From Bacteroidia bacterium (GTDB lineage Bacteria; Bacteroidota; Bacteroidia; Cytophagales; Cyclobacteriaceae), in the NCBI GenBank assembly GCA_016650355.1, contig JAENVX010000157.1, positions 1-20,373 of the forward strand: a DNA stretch of 20,373 bases. The letters are read 5' to 3'. Below the pieces are notes generated by a model. The model was not told where the DNA came from. It saw only the letters and a program-made list of their open reading frames with translations, and did not search any database. A program made the translations under genes and the position numbers. Shown piece by piece: positions 8,034 to 16,950 of the stretch. The first letter of the stretch is position 1; every line of letters begins with the position of its first letter.

Positions 8034-8879
8034 TTAAGCAGGAGAATCGTTTGCCTTAAATACTACCAGGTCGGTCTCTTCGGTTTCACCGTTGTACATT
8101 TTAGCCTGATAGTATATTTTAGAATTAGTAGGAACGCTTCGTGTGAGCCAAACATTACCACCAATAATGCTCCCTTGACCAATTATTGTTTCACCGCCTA
8201 AAATAGTGGCGCCAGCGTAAATGACAACATCGTCTTCAATGGTAGGGTGACGCTTCTTCTCAGCATCTTGCTTTTCTACGCTAAGGGCACCTAAGGTAAC
8301 GCCCTGGTAAATTTTTACATGATTGCCAATGACGGTTGTTTCACCAATCACAACTCCCGTTCCGTGATCAATGCAAAAGTGTTCACCAATTTTTGCAGCC
8401 GGATGAATGTCGATTCCAGTTTTGCTATGAGCATGCTCGGTTATCACCCGTGGCATACCTTTTACACCCAACCGATGAAGCTCGTGTGCAATCCGATAGG
8501 CAGCAATTGCATAAAAACCCGGATATGTACGGATGACTTCACTTGTGCTTTTGGCCGCAGGGTCACCATTGTACATGGCATCGATGTCATGCTCCAGTCG
8601 AATGTGAATTTTGGGAAGGGTTTCAAAAAACTTATCAGCAATTACTTTTGAATTCAATCTACTTTCATCAACAGTTAGTCTTAGAATTTCCTCCAATTCA
8701 TTTTGAAGTCCCTTAAAATGCGACTCAAAATCTGATAACGTTTGAAAAGATTCGTTTGAAAAATCCGGAAAGAGAGCAGCGAGTAGGTGTGTAAACACCT
8801 GAGAAATTTCTGCTGGCGATGGGCATGTTGGGCACGCCTGATGTGATTGGTAAAGCTTTTGTATAAAAGTTTTGTCCAT
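8034..8879 (-). CDS. cysE: Serine O-acetyltransferase
   Basis: CysE acetylates serine with acetyl-CoA to give O-acetylserine, the substrate of the CysM encoded just downstream. An alpha-helical N-terminal domain (~1-150) precedes a left-handed beta-helix of hexapeptide repeats (~155-245). The catalytic pair is Asp157 (GIDIHP) and His172 (DHGTGVVIGE), spaced 15 residues apart as in the enterobacterial enzyme. The family motifs YQGVTLGALS and KRHPTIEDDVVIYAGATILG follow. The 281 residues are slightly longer than E. coli CysE and include an N-terminal extension with a Cys-Pro-Thr-Cys stretch at 16-19. The N-terminal region resembles the longer, EpsC-like Bacteroidota forms. This is the first gene of the run; I saw no clear promoter upstream. 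Confidence 0.95.
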   Translation of the reverse strand: MDKTFIQKLYQSHQACPTCPSPAEISQVFTHLLAALFPDFSNESFQTLSDFESHFKGLQNELEEILRLTVDESRLNSKVIADKFFETLPKIHIRLEHDIDAMYNGDPAAKSTSEVIRTYPGFYAIAAYRIAHELHRLGVKGMPRVITEHAHSKTGIDIHPAAKIGEHFCIDHGTGVVIGETTVIGNHVKIYQGVTLGALSVEKQDAEKKRHPTIEDDVVIYAGATILGGETIIGQGSIIGGNVWLTRSVPTNSKIYYQAKMYNGETEETDLVVFKANDSPA

Positions 8880-9101
8880 AGTACTTAAATGTGATTTTTG
8901 ATGAATAGGTTCACTGTATCAGAATTTAAAAAAACAAATTAAGCACGATAGCATTAATAAACCTTAGTCGTTCACGAAGTCTGCCCTATAAAGTTCTGTA
9001 AAGTTGACTAGTGGAGAAGAAATACTTCGATTTCACAATAAATTAACAATATGACTTTGACTTTCTACGACCATTGAAATACTCAGCGGTGAAGTGTTTT
9101 G

Positions 9102-9851
9102 CTAAATCAACATGAAGACCGCGGCAACGAGCGTCATGGAGATAATAAACCATCGGTAAATCCTTTCAGATAATGTTTTAACAATGATAACCCCCAGATA
9201 CGCTCCTAAAATAATAGCGGGTAGGGTGACCAGGCTAAGAAGGACCGTATCCAATGTGATTGTGTGCCACACGAAAACATGGAACGGCACCTTGAACCAG
9301 TTGACTACTAAAAAAAACCAGGCGGCAGTGCCAATAAAAGAATTTTTGGGAAGCCGAACAGACAATAGATAAACTGCCATGACCGAATTAGCAAGGTTTC
9401 CCACCATGGAAGTAAAGCCCCCGGTTACTCCAGTTGCAACACCAAACCACTTCTTATGCGGGACCTCTTCTTTGTGGCTCTCCAGCCACACCATAATAAT
9501 GAGACTGACCCCAATGGTTACCGCCATGATGATTTTGAAAACTCCGTCATTTATGTAGCTACCCGTAATTGTTCCTAAGACAACTCCGAGGGCAGCCCAT
9601 GGAAATAAAATCTTTAGGTGTACCCAGGAGGCATGGCGATGATAGTACCATACACCAATCACATCGGCCAGTACCAAAATTGGTAGCATGATACCACTGG
9701 AAACCTGACCTCCAAACACATTTGCTAATATGGGCACAGACATCATGCCTGCACCGTGGACACCAGTCTTGGCCATACCAATGAACAACGCAACAACAAG
9801 GACAAGGGCGAAACTTGAATAAGCGAGGTGAAAAGAAAAAAAATGGATCAA
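9102..9851 (-). CDS. TauE/SafE (sulfite exporter-like) membrane protein
   Basis: A 249-residue integral membrane protein with about eight hydrophobic segments in two halves. It belongs to the TauE/SafE (DUF81) family, whose studied members move sulfite, sulfoacetate or other small organic anions. The family landmark GMAKTGVHGAGMMSVPIL sits in the first segment pair, and the second half carries the matching GVTGGFTSMVGNLANS. The reading frame has no ATG before the first segment. The usual distance to the GMxKTG motif is met only by the TTG at 9851, so I take TTG as the start. The gene lies 222 bases upstream of cysE on the same strand, which hints at a sulfur link, but substrate and direction of transport are not shown by the sequence. 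Confidence 0.88.
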   Translation of the reverse strand: MIHFFSFHLAYSSFALVLVVALFIGMAKTGVHGAGMMSVPILANVFGGQVSSGIMLPILVLADVIGVWYYHRHASWVHLKILFPWAALGVVLGTITGSYINDGVFKIIMAVTIGVSLIIMVWLESHKEEVPHKKWFGVATGVTGGFTSMVGNLANSVMAVYLLSVRLPKNSFIGTAAWFFLVVNWFKVPFHVFVWHTITLDTVLLSLVTLPAIILGAYLGVIIVKTLSERIYRWFIISMTLVAAVFMLI

Positions 9852-9889
9852 TGAGTAGCTTTAAAGTGCTAAAGCTAATGAAAGGATTC

Positions 9890-9921
9890 AAAAAAAATAT
9901 CCCGAGTTATATATCGGGATA
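9890..9921 (-). terminator. Rho-independent terminator
   Basis: An 8-bp perfect stem (TATCCCGA at 9898-9905 with TCGGGATA at 9914-9921, 8-base loop) is followed on the minus strand by eight T residues (plus-strand A run 9890-9897). It lies about 135 bases beyond the stop of the amidohydrolase gene and just upstream of the TauE-like gene. It probably ends the amidohydrolase transcript. Confidence 0.75.
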
Positions 9922-10056
9922 ATTTCGTATAAGAAAACACGGGTTTTTAAAACTTGCTAATTTTTAATGTGGCGTTATAACTTATCTTACTAAGATCCGA
10001 ATCTGATAGCTATTTGGTACCCTACTCCCGTTCAAATATTTTTAAAAGCCATTGGC

Positions 10057-11412
10057 CTATTTCTCCAACCTCTTCAGTCCACTCTCAATAAATGTTTTGG
10101 ACATCCATTGGCCACGTAGCATCACCCCCTCTATTTTCTTTGTTTGGCTAATGTCTGTTAGTGGGTTCCCACCTATTAGAATAAGATCAGCAACAGCACC
10201 CGGCTTAATCACACCAGCATCGGACAAGTTTAAATATTTCGCAACGTTCACGGTCCCTGTCAGCAGTGCTTCATATGGAGTAAGACCTGAGGCTACCAAG
10301 TATTGTAACTCATTGTGTGTTGAAAACCCAGGTACATTAAATACCTGTGGGGCATCGCAGCCGAGCAACAACCCAACTCCGTTCTTCTGGCATTCGAAAA
10401 TTAATTTTCTTCGAAGTTTTATAAAGTTCTCCATTTTGACAACATCATACTTTTCATTGGCCACTAAGTTTTTCTTACTCTCTACCCATTGATTCACAGT
10501 TTCAATTTTCATGTATTTACTATCCGGATCATTCCTAAAACTATCTTCTGTAAAATTCGGAGCAAACCAACGATCGGCAAGTGATTGAGTGGGTACTACC
10601 CAAATATTTTTTTCTTTTAACCCCTGCATCAGCTTTGGAATACGAGTTTCATCCACGCGGTCGGCAACAAACATGGCAAAAAGACCTGCCTGTTGTTCGG
10701 TCATAGTTTCGATGTTGGGAACCAACCCTTCTATAAATCCATCGAGGTGGTCGATTGAAGAGTAACCCGCATCAATAGCTCGCCATACTCCCACCCCGAA
10801 TGATACATGTCCTACAAATGGTATCCCAACTTCGTTAGCAGTAGATGAAATGGCACCAAAAGTTTCTTTCGTGAGGCCTGGATGAAGTTTGAGAAAATCA
10901 TAACCAGTTTCTTTTTGCTTACGTACCATATCAATGCCATACGCGGCTGTCTTCACACTTAAGCCACTAAAAGATGGCCCCGTTGTAAAAAAAAGTGGCC
11001 CAAGAATTTCACCACTATTTATTTTACTTCGTAGTTCAATGTGCCTTGGATGTCCAAGCATACCTCTTATTGTGGTGATGCCGTTAGCTGCAAATAAAAA
11101 AAGCACTTCCTTCATAGGCTCAAGATCATCAACCGGGGGTACGTGAGCATGCATTTCACCTAAACCTGGAATCAAGTACTTACCTCTCCCATCAATTACC
11201 AGCGCATTTTTACCAAATGCTAATATCTTACCAATAGCAACGATCTTTCCATCTTTCACGATAACAGTTTGGTCGTTCACGATTCGTTCTGAATCCATCG
11301 GCACCACATTGACAGCTTGAATTACAATCTCGCGTTGACGCGAATCGCTTATTCCCTGGCCGAAACTGATTCCGCAAAACAGGAGACTAAAGAATGTTAA
11401 TAATTTTTTCAT
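10057..11412 (-). CDS. Exported amidohydrolase (imidazolonepropionase-like)
   Basis: A 451-residue metal-dependent hydrolase of the amidohydrolase superfamily with a signal peptide ending near FGQ (residue 19). Metal ligands expected for a binuclear site are all present: His88 and His90 (MHAHVP), Lys175 (FLKLHPG, the carbamylated lysine), His202 (VGHV), His222 (IDHLDG) and Asp353 (GCDAP). The N- and C-terminal small beta-domain that flanks the barrel is seen at ~28-80 and in the closing GAVADLILIGGNPL motif. Close relatives with known function include prolidase- and peptidase-like Sgx9260-type enzymes that split dipeptides ending in Pro or other residues. The substrate here is not decidable, but export suggests peptide or amide turnover in the periplasm. 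It is transcribed alone, with a terminator downstream. Confidence 0.9.
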   Translation of the reverse strand: MKKLLTFFSLLFCGISFGQGISDSRQREIVIQAVNVVPMDSERIVNDQTVIVKDGKIVAIGKILAFGKNALVIDGRGKYLIPGLGEMHAHVPPVDDLEPMKEVLFLFAANGITTIRGMLGHPRHIELRSKINSGEILGPLFFTTGPSFSGLSVKTAAYGIDMVRKQKETGYDFLKLHPGLTKETFGAISSTANEVGIPFVGHVSFGVGVWRAIDAGYSSIDHLDGFIEGLVPNIETMTEQQAGLFAMFVADRVDETRIPKLMQGLKEKNIWVVPTQSLADRWFAPNFTEDSFRNDPDSKYMKIETVNQWVESKKNLVANEKYDVVKMENFIKLRRKLIFECQKNGVGLLLGCDAPQVFNVPGFSTHNELQYLVASGLTPYEALLTGTVNVAKYLNLSDAGVIKPGAVADLILIGGNPLTDISQTKKIEGVMLRGQWMSKTFIESGLKRLEK

Positions 11413-11498
11413 GATACTAATCTAAGAAATGTTAAGCAGTTGTCCAGAGATACGGTGATAAAAACCAAAATTCAATAAAATTTTAGATAAGTTATTTT

Positions 11499-11506
11499 TA
11501 AGTTTG
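11499..11506 (+). promoter_or_regulatory. Candidate -7 box of the TfoX-domain gene
   Basis: TAAGTTTG matches the Bacteroidota -7 consensus TAnnTTTG. Transcription would begin near 11512, after the first in-frame ATG at 11509, which supports the second ATG at 11557 as the real start. No good -33 element is seen. Confidence 0.4.
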
Positions 11507-11556
11507 AAATGTTACTCAGAAAAGTTTTAAGGTTTCAAAGAATTATACTAAAAACT

Positions 11557-11895
11557 ATGGCGTACAATGAAAAACTTGCTGAACGGATAAGGCTTGCCCT
11601 TTCAACAACAATTCTTGAAGAGAAAAAGATGTTTGGAGGTGTCGCGTTTTTGGTGAACGCCAAAATGTGTGTAGGCGTCAACCAAGACGACATGATGCTC
11701 AGGTGTGAACCAGAAATGCCCGATGAGCTCCTTTCTAAAAAGGGAGCAAGGCCATTTGACCTTACTGGCAAACTAATGAAAGGTTGGTTGCTGATTGGCA
11801 CGAACGGAACAAAAAATCAGAAAGACTTTGACTGGTGGATAAAAACTGCTGTTGAAGGAAATAAGAAACTTACGGCACCAATAAAGAAAAAATAA
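11557..11895 (+). CDS. TfoX N-terminal domain protein
   Basis: A 112-residue protein that is essentially one TfoX N-terminal domain: an N-terminal helix (LAERIRLAL), the strand-turn KKMFGGVAFLVNAKMCVGV, and DMMLRCEP further on, with a Lys-rich end. In gamma-proteobacteria full-length TfoX/Sxy governs competence, but stand-alone N-domain proteins are widespread and of unknown function, so no competence role should be assumed. The frame opens at an ATG at 11509, but the extra 16 residues do not fit the family, whose members start as here with MAYNEKLAERIR. A -7 box also sits directly upstream of that first ATG. The gene converges on the permease gene at 11937 with 41 bases between the stops. 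Confidence 0.85.
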   Translation: MAYNEKLAERIRLALSTTILEEKKMFGGVAFLVNAKMCVGVNQDDMMLRCEPEMPDELLSKKGARPFDLTGKLMKGWLLIGTNGTKNQKDFDWWIKTAVEGNKKLTAPIKKK

Positions 11896-11936
11896 AAGCG
11901 ATTTGAAATACAAGGGAAGATAATATCCTCAATTGG

Positions 11937-14339
11937 CTATTCATACCGAAGTGATTTTACTGGATTGGTCAACGCAACTTTCAACGTGTGAACACTTACA
12001 GTCAGTAGCGCAATCACGACAACGGCAAACCCTGGCAGAGCAAATATCCACCACGACAATGAAATGCGGGAGGCAAAATCCTGAAGCCAGAAATTCATTA
12101 TCCATGCAGCCAATGGAATTGATAAAATAATAGCTGTTCCAACCAAAACCACATAATCTTTGCTAATCAGACGAAGCAGACCGAATAGCGAGGCACCTAA
12201 TACTTTGCGGATGCCGATTTCTTTTGTGCGCTGCAAAGCTGTGAGTGACGATAACCCAAACAATCCAAGGCACGCTATAAAAATGGCAAGCCCCGAGAAT
12301 ATCCCAAATATATTTCCAAACTGTCGATCGGCCTGATATTGCTGATTGTAATGATCGTCTAGAAAAAAATAATGAAATGGATTACCAGGAAATACTTCTT
12401 TCCAGGCCGCTTCAAACAGTGCCATCGATTCTTTTACCTGTCCGGTATTAAACTTAACCGAGTAAAATCCATCCGGGGCTTCATCGTAACGAAAGATTAA
12501 TGCATCAAATGATTTCTTAAGCGATTCCTGATGATAATCCTTCATTACACCGACAATTTTGAAGGTATCGCCCCAAAAATAAATCTGATCGTTGATAGCA
12601 TCTTCAGGTTTTGCAAATCCCATCAATCGACTGGCTGTTTCATTCAATAAAACATTTTTATTTTCATTAACAGCCTCGTCCGAAAATTCCCTACCAGTTA
12701 CCATCTCCAAACCAAACCCTTTTATGAAGGCGCCATCTGTCATGATAATTCGATATTGATTTTGCTGATCCTCTCCTTGACTTAGTCTTCGTATACCACC
12801 AGCATTCCAATCCGGTTGGCTCCCCGGCACTGAACTTGACGCAGTGACAGAAATTACATCAGCGTGATTAGAAATCTTCTGTTTGAATACCTTATACTTT
12901 TGCTTGTAGGTGGAATCCGTTACGCTTGGTGATTGCATCACGACCGTCTGTTCGATATTAATTCCTAAGTTTTGTTTGCGCATGAAATTAATTTGCTGAT
13001 AAACAGTAAATGTTCCAACCATTAGCGTAATAGATGCGATGAACTGAGTCACCACCATTCCTTTTCTCAACCAAACACCGTGATCCGAATTTTTGAATTT
13101 CCCTTTTAATACTTCCACTGGTCGGAAAGATGATAATACAAACGCAGGATACAATCCCGACAGCAGTGCACCAGATACAATCAAACCAATCAGCACTAGC
13201 CAAAACACGGGTTGTTGAAAAAGTTGATAGCCAAGTTCCCTGCCGGTGATGCCGCTGAACCAAGGTGTCAGCATAAATGCAAATGCACCCGCCAGCATAA
13301 CAGCTACGATATTTAAGAACAATGACTCCGTCAAAAACTGTTGAATAAGCTGAGAACGAAATCCACCCATCACCTTGCGAACGCCTACCTCGCGGGCTCG
13401 CTCAATTGACTTTGCCGTAGACAAATTAATGTAATTGATCCAGGCAATTATCATAATCAAGATGGCCACAATTGACAGAAAATTAACCGATTGTCTGCTT
13501 CCATTGGGTTTAAACTCCATAATAAAATCCGAATCCAGATGAATGTCTGAAACAGGTTGAAGATGAAAGACCATACCTGCATTAAACTGTTTTAAATCTT
13601 CACCATTTTGCTTTAGTACAAATGCTGGAAGTTTGGTTTCAAATACTTTTGCATCAGTATTATCATCTAAAAGTATATAAGTCATGAAACCATCCCAATT
13701 CCAGGAAGTGACAGGATCATCCCAAATTTTTTGCAAGCTGGTGAAAGATCCCAGCGCATCAATCTTCATGTGAGTGTTTACTGGCAAGTCTTCGAATATG
13801 CCCGACACCTCATACTCTCTTCTTCCATTAATTTTTAAGAATTTACCTACTGGATTTTCATTCCCAAAATACTTTCTGGCCAGGGATTCAGACACTACCA
13901 TCTTGAATGGATCATTCAACACTACAGAATCTATGCCCTCCAATAATTTAATTGAAAACACTTTAAAGAAATCCTCTGATCCGAAATACAAGTTGTCCTC
14001 TTTGAAAAAAGTATCTCCGGTTGAAAGTGTGACACTTTGCTTAGTAAGCCGCACATAGTTACTTACCTCCGGAAAATTGGCCTTCAGGTCAGGACCAACA
14101 CCAGCCGCCCCAGCTGCCCACCGTGTGGAGAGTTCACCTTTATCATACCTATCCAACTGCAATCTGAATATCCTGTCTTTTTTATCCAGAAAATTATCAT
14201 AACTCAGCTCGTGTAAAACAAATTGAGCAATCAGCATACATGCCAGCATACCAATAGCAAGCCCAGCTACGTTGATGAAAGTAAAGCCTTTGTTTTTGGA
14301 TATGTAGCGCCAAAGCGAAGTGAGGTAGTTTTGAAACAT
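11937..14339 (-). CDS. MacB/FtsX-like ABC transporter permease (first of tandem)
   Basis: An 800-residue permease with two FtsX modules in one chain. A first membrane helix (~20-42) precedes a MacB-type periplasmic domain (~50-280). Then come helices at ~285-305, 335-358, 380-402 and 428-446, a second periplasmic domain (~450-670), and a last FtsX module (~680-793). The two cytoplasmic coupling motifs are REVGVRKVMGG at ~316-326 and KEIGIRKVLGAS at ~706-717, where such permeases meet their ATPase. The protein ends with NPVKSLRYE, an end shared with the neighbouring permeases. These proteins work without importing substrate, transmitting ATPase-driven movement across the inner membrane. No ATPase gene is nearby, so partner and cargo are unknown. 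The gap to the next permease gene is 89 bases. Confidence 0.92.
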   Translation of the reverse strand: MFQNYLTSLWRYISKNKGFTFINVAGLAIGMLACMLIAQFVLHELSYDNFLDKKDRIFRLQLDRYDKGELSTRWAAGAAGVGPDLKANFPEVSNYVRLTKQSVTLSTGDTFFKEDNLYFGSEDFFKVFSIKLLEGIDSVVLNDPFKMVVSESLARKYFGNENPVGKFLKINGRREYEVSGIFEDLPVNTHMKIDALGSFTSLQKIWDDPVTSWNWDGFMTYILLDDNTDAKVFETKLPAFVLKQNGEDLKQFNAGMVFHLQPVSDIHLDSDFIMEFKPNGSRQSVNFLSIVAILIMIIAWINYINLSTAKSIERAREVGVRKVMGGFRSQLIQQFLTESLFLNIVAVMLAGAFAFMLTPWFSGITGRELGYQLFQQPVFWLVLIGLIVSGALLSGLYPAFVLSSFRPVEVLKGKFKNSDHGVWLRKGMVVTQFIASITLMVGTFTVYQQINFMRKQNLGINIEQTVVMQSPSVTDSTYKQKYKVFKQKISNHADVISVTASSSVPGSQPDWNAGGIRRLSQGEDQQNQYRIIMTDGAFIKGFGLEMVTGREFSDEAVNENKNVLLNETASRLMGFAKPEDAINDQIYFWGDTFKIVGVMKDYHQESLKKSFDALIFRYDEAPDGFYSVKFNTGQVKESMALFEAAWKEVFPGNPFHYFFLDDHYNQQYQADRQFGNIFGIFSGLAIFIACLGLFGLSSLTALQRTKEIGIRKVLGASLFGLLRLISKDYVVLVGTAIILSIPLAAWIMNFWLQDFASRISLSWWIFALPGFAVVVIALLTVSVHTLKVALTNPVKSLRYE

Positions 14340-14428
14340 AGTGGTAAAGTTATCTAGCTTATACTCTAATTAATTATAAAGGTTACAAAAATCAGCAGCT
14401 CCAAACAGCGCTGACTAAGTAACAAAAA

Positions 14429-16840
14429 TTATTCATATCGAAGTGATTTTACAGGATTTGAAACGGCAGCTCTTACCGTTTGGGAACAAATAGTAATCAT
14501 CCCTAGAACAACAATGACGGAAATACCAATGAAGACAAGGCCAGGTGTGATCTCAGTCTTGTACGCATAGTTATCAAGAAACAACCTGCTCATAAATAAA
14601 CTTATTGGTGTCCCAATCACAATGGCTACGCCTATCATCATGAGAAATGACCGACTTAAAAGAACAGCGATGTTGGAGACACTAGCACCCATTACTTTGC
14701 GCACACCGATTTCCTTCACCCGTGTTTCAGAAGCATACATGGCCATTCCTAACATACCCAGACAGGCAAGGCATATCGCCAGGAATGTGATATAACCGAT
14801 TATCGCTAAAATATCTGTAAAGCCTGCATCAACATAGGCTTGATCAATCTCTTCCTCCATCATTTTATATTCGAGTGGATGAATAGGGTCTAGTTTTTTC
14901 CAAATGGGGCCAAGGGCGGCCAAAACGTTTTCACATTGCGAAGGCAAGATTGCTGCGCTTAGAATTGTAAGTTGAGAAGGAACATACCGGAAGGCCAACG
15001 GACCTATCGTATAGTTAAGTGGTCTGAAATTAAAATCTTTTACCACACCCTTAACCACCAACATGATGGAGTCATTTACATAAACAGATTGCCCGATCGC
15101 AGAGACAGGATCAGCAAAACCAAAAAGTTTTAAGGCTTGTTCATTTAAAATGATATGCTTCTCCCGATCACTTAATGTACCATGATCAAAATTTCCGCCT
15201 GCTAAAAACTTAACCTCAATATTTACAAGATAATTTTCGTCTGCAATGAATTCCCTCATTACAAATGGTTCCTCCTGAAGCGATCGTTTGTAATCACTTG
15301 AACCATCCGCCCAAGTGCCAAGCGCGTGGGAGATACCACCAACCTGAAGAACGCCAGGAACTTTTGCCAGCTCGTTGGCCAGCTGTTGAAATTCAGTTCC
15401 TTGCAATCGTACATTCAAAATGTTTTTGTCATTAATGCCATAGTCTGTACTCACCATAAAATCAATTTGTCGGTAAATGACCATCACAACAATTACAAAA
15501 ACAATTGAGAGCGTGAATTGAACAACCATGAGTACTTTTCGGAACGTAAGTTTGGAGTATATCTTTAGATTACCTGCATCCTTAAGTACCTTAGCGGGCC
15601 GAAATGCTGACAGGTAAGCCGCTGGAAGCAATCCTGCAACAATTCCCACTGCAACGGCAAAGAAGAGGAAGATTCCATACAGACTCATGTCTTCTTGTGG
15701 ATTTACAGAAAATTCTTGCGTGATGTGAAGTTGCATAAAGGCGGGCTTTAAAAATTGGAGTAGCAGGTAGGAAAAAACTAACGCCACCAAAGAGAAAACA
15801 ATAGTTTCACCAATAAATTGCATAAACACTTGCCAGCGCTGCGCACCTACAACCTTGCGTACACCAATCTCCCTTGCCCGAGACAAGCTTTTAGCAATCA
15901 TCAGGTTGGTATAATTGAAACAGGCCATGATCATAACGATAGCCGCGAGCACACTCATAAAAATGCCGACCATTTCTGGCAGCCCGTTGCCCATTTGGTT
16001 TGACAGTTCAGGTCCAGGTGTAATTTTTGTTAATGGATGAAGATAGAATTCGTATCCTCGATCACGGGTCTCCAACTTCAATCCTGCATACTGTTTTTTG
16101 CTAATCTCAGCCAAAGCTTTTTCAACCTCATCTGTTGATCTTCCATCACGCAGTTTAAAGTAGACATAGTTGCGATAGTAGTTGTTCCAATTCTCAAGCG
16201 AAGCACTCACCACTCCATCTGCCTCGAATTTGGGCAAAGCCGTGAGAGAAGCAAGCGCCTCAAATTCAAAGTGAGTTTTTCCGTTAAATTTTTGCAGCAC
16301 ACCGGTAACTACAAATTCCCCAAACCCTTTCAAGGTCATTGTCTGGCCCAGCGGCTCCTTCTTTCCAAAAATCTTTTCAGCCGCTTCCTGTGTGAGCACT
16401 AAACTGTTTGGTTCTGTTAGAACCGTTGAAGGATTCCCTTTCTCCAATGGAAAACTAAATACTTCCAGAAACGAAGGATCTACCATAAGCCCCTGCAATG
16501 GAACGTTTACGTTACCATAAACAGCATCGCCTCTCAAACTCCTGTTAACTCTTACAACGCTTTCGGTAAAAGAATAATCATCTTTCAACACCTGACCGAT
16601 AGGAAGTGGCGTTGATGCATAGGGCTCACCTCCTCCACCAGTACGCAACGCCATTGTATTGACACGATAAATACGGTCAACATCGCGATGGAAATTATCG
16701 AATGTGTACTGTTCCTTCACAATAAGAATGATAAGCATTCCCAGGGACATGCTTACCGATAAGCCTACCAGATTGATCAAACTGAAAGATCGATTCCGGA
16801 AGATATTCCGAAAGGCAGTGATGATCATGGATTTAAGCAT
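14429..16840 (-). CDS. MacB/FtsX-like ABC transporter permease (second of tandem)
   Basis: An 803-residue paralogue of the downstream permease with the same order: N-terminal helix (~20-42), MacB-like periplasmic domain, first FtsX module with REIGVRKVVGAQ (~323-334), second periplasmic domain, and last FtsX module with KEIGVRKVMGAS (~710). It closes with NPVKSLRYE. The periplasmic regions differ strongly from those of the neighbour while the membrane and coupling motifs are alike, so the pair is an old duplication rather than a recent one. The start at the ATG at 16840 gives the usual MLKSMIITAFRN opening of the family. With no ATP-binding protein encoded near it, an ATPase encoded elsewhere must serve it. 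Export of lipoprotein, lipid or peptide is possible but not shown. Confidence 0.92.
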   Translation of the reverse strand: MLKSMIITAFRNIFRNRSFSLINLVGLSVSMSLGMLIILIVKEQYTFDNFHRDVDRIYRVNTMALRTGGGGEPYASTPLPIGQVLKDDYSFTESVVRVNRSLRGDAVYGNVNVPLQGLMVDPSFLEVFSFPLEKGNPSTVLTEPNSLVLTQEAAEKIFGKKEPLGQTMTLKGFGEFVVTGVLQKFNGKTHFEFEALASLTALPKFEADGVVSASLENWNNYYRNYVYFKLRDGRSTDEVEKALAEISKKQYAGLKLETRDRGYEFYLHPLTKITPGPELSNQMGNGLPEMVGIFMSVLAAIVMIMACFNYTNLMIAKSLSRAREIGVRKVVGAQRWQVFMQFIGETIVFSLVALVFSYLLLQFLKPAFMQLHITQEFSVNPQEDMSLYGIFLFFAVAVGIVAGLLPAAYLSAFRPAKVLKDAGNLKIYSKLTFRKVLMVVQFTLSIVFVIVVMVIYRQIDFMVSTDYGINDKNILNVRLQGTEFQQLANELAKVPGVLQVGGISHALGTWADGSSDYKRSLQEEPFVMREFIADENYLVNIEVKFLAGGNFDHGTLSDREKHIILNEQALKLFGFADPVSAIGQSVYVNDSIMLVVKGVVKDFNFRPLNYTIGPLAFRYVPSQLTILSAAILPSQCENVLAALGPIWKKLDPIHPLEYKMMEEEIDQAYVDAGFTDILAIIGYITFLAICLACLGMLGMAMYASETRVKEIGVRKVMGASVSNIAVLLSRSFLMMIGVAIVIGTPISLFMSRLFLDNYAYKTEITPGLVFIGISVIVVLGMITICSQTVRAAVSNPVKSLRYE

Positions 16841-16950
16841 AAAGTAAGAATTTTATAAAAATAAAGGTGATCACTTCATTGCGCTCTTCAAAAAAAGTAG
16901 GAATCAACCATCAATTCTATATCTTCAACTAGCAGATCAATGCTTTGAAA

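Noticed and set aside
8935..8942. Possible -7 box for cysE on the minus strand (TTAATTTG)
   Set aside because: One mismatch to TAnnTTTG at the important second position and no -33 partner, so not distinguishable from chance.
9559..9891. ORF of 110 residues starting with ATG at 9891 on the minus strand
   Set aside because: After ~20 residues it turns into a Cys/Arg-rich shadow of the TauE-like gene in another frame; kept only as an alternative start in a finding.
12988..13263. Minus-strand ORF of 91 residues inside the first permease gene
   Set aside because: Same-strand shadow in another frame of a gene whose membrane and coupling motifs continue through this stretch.
14392..14414. Possible terminator hairpin after the second permease gene, TCAGC/GCTGA followed on the minus strand by T5
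   Set aside because: Only five outer pairs and mismatches inside; too weak to call between two co-directional genes 89 bases apart.
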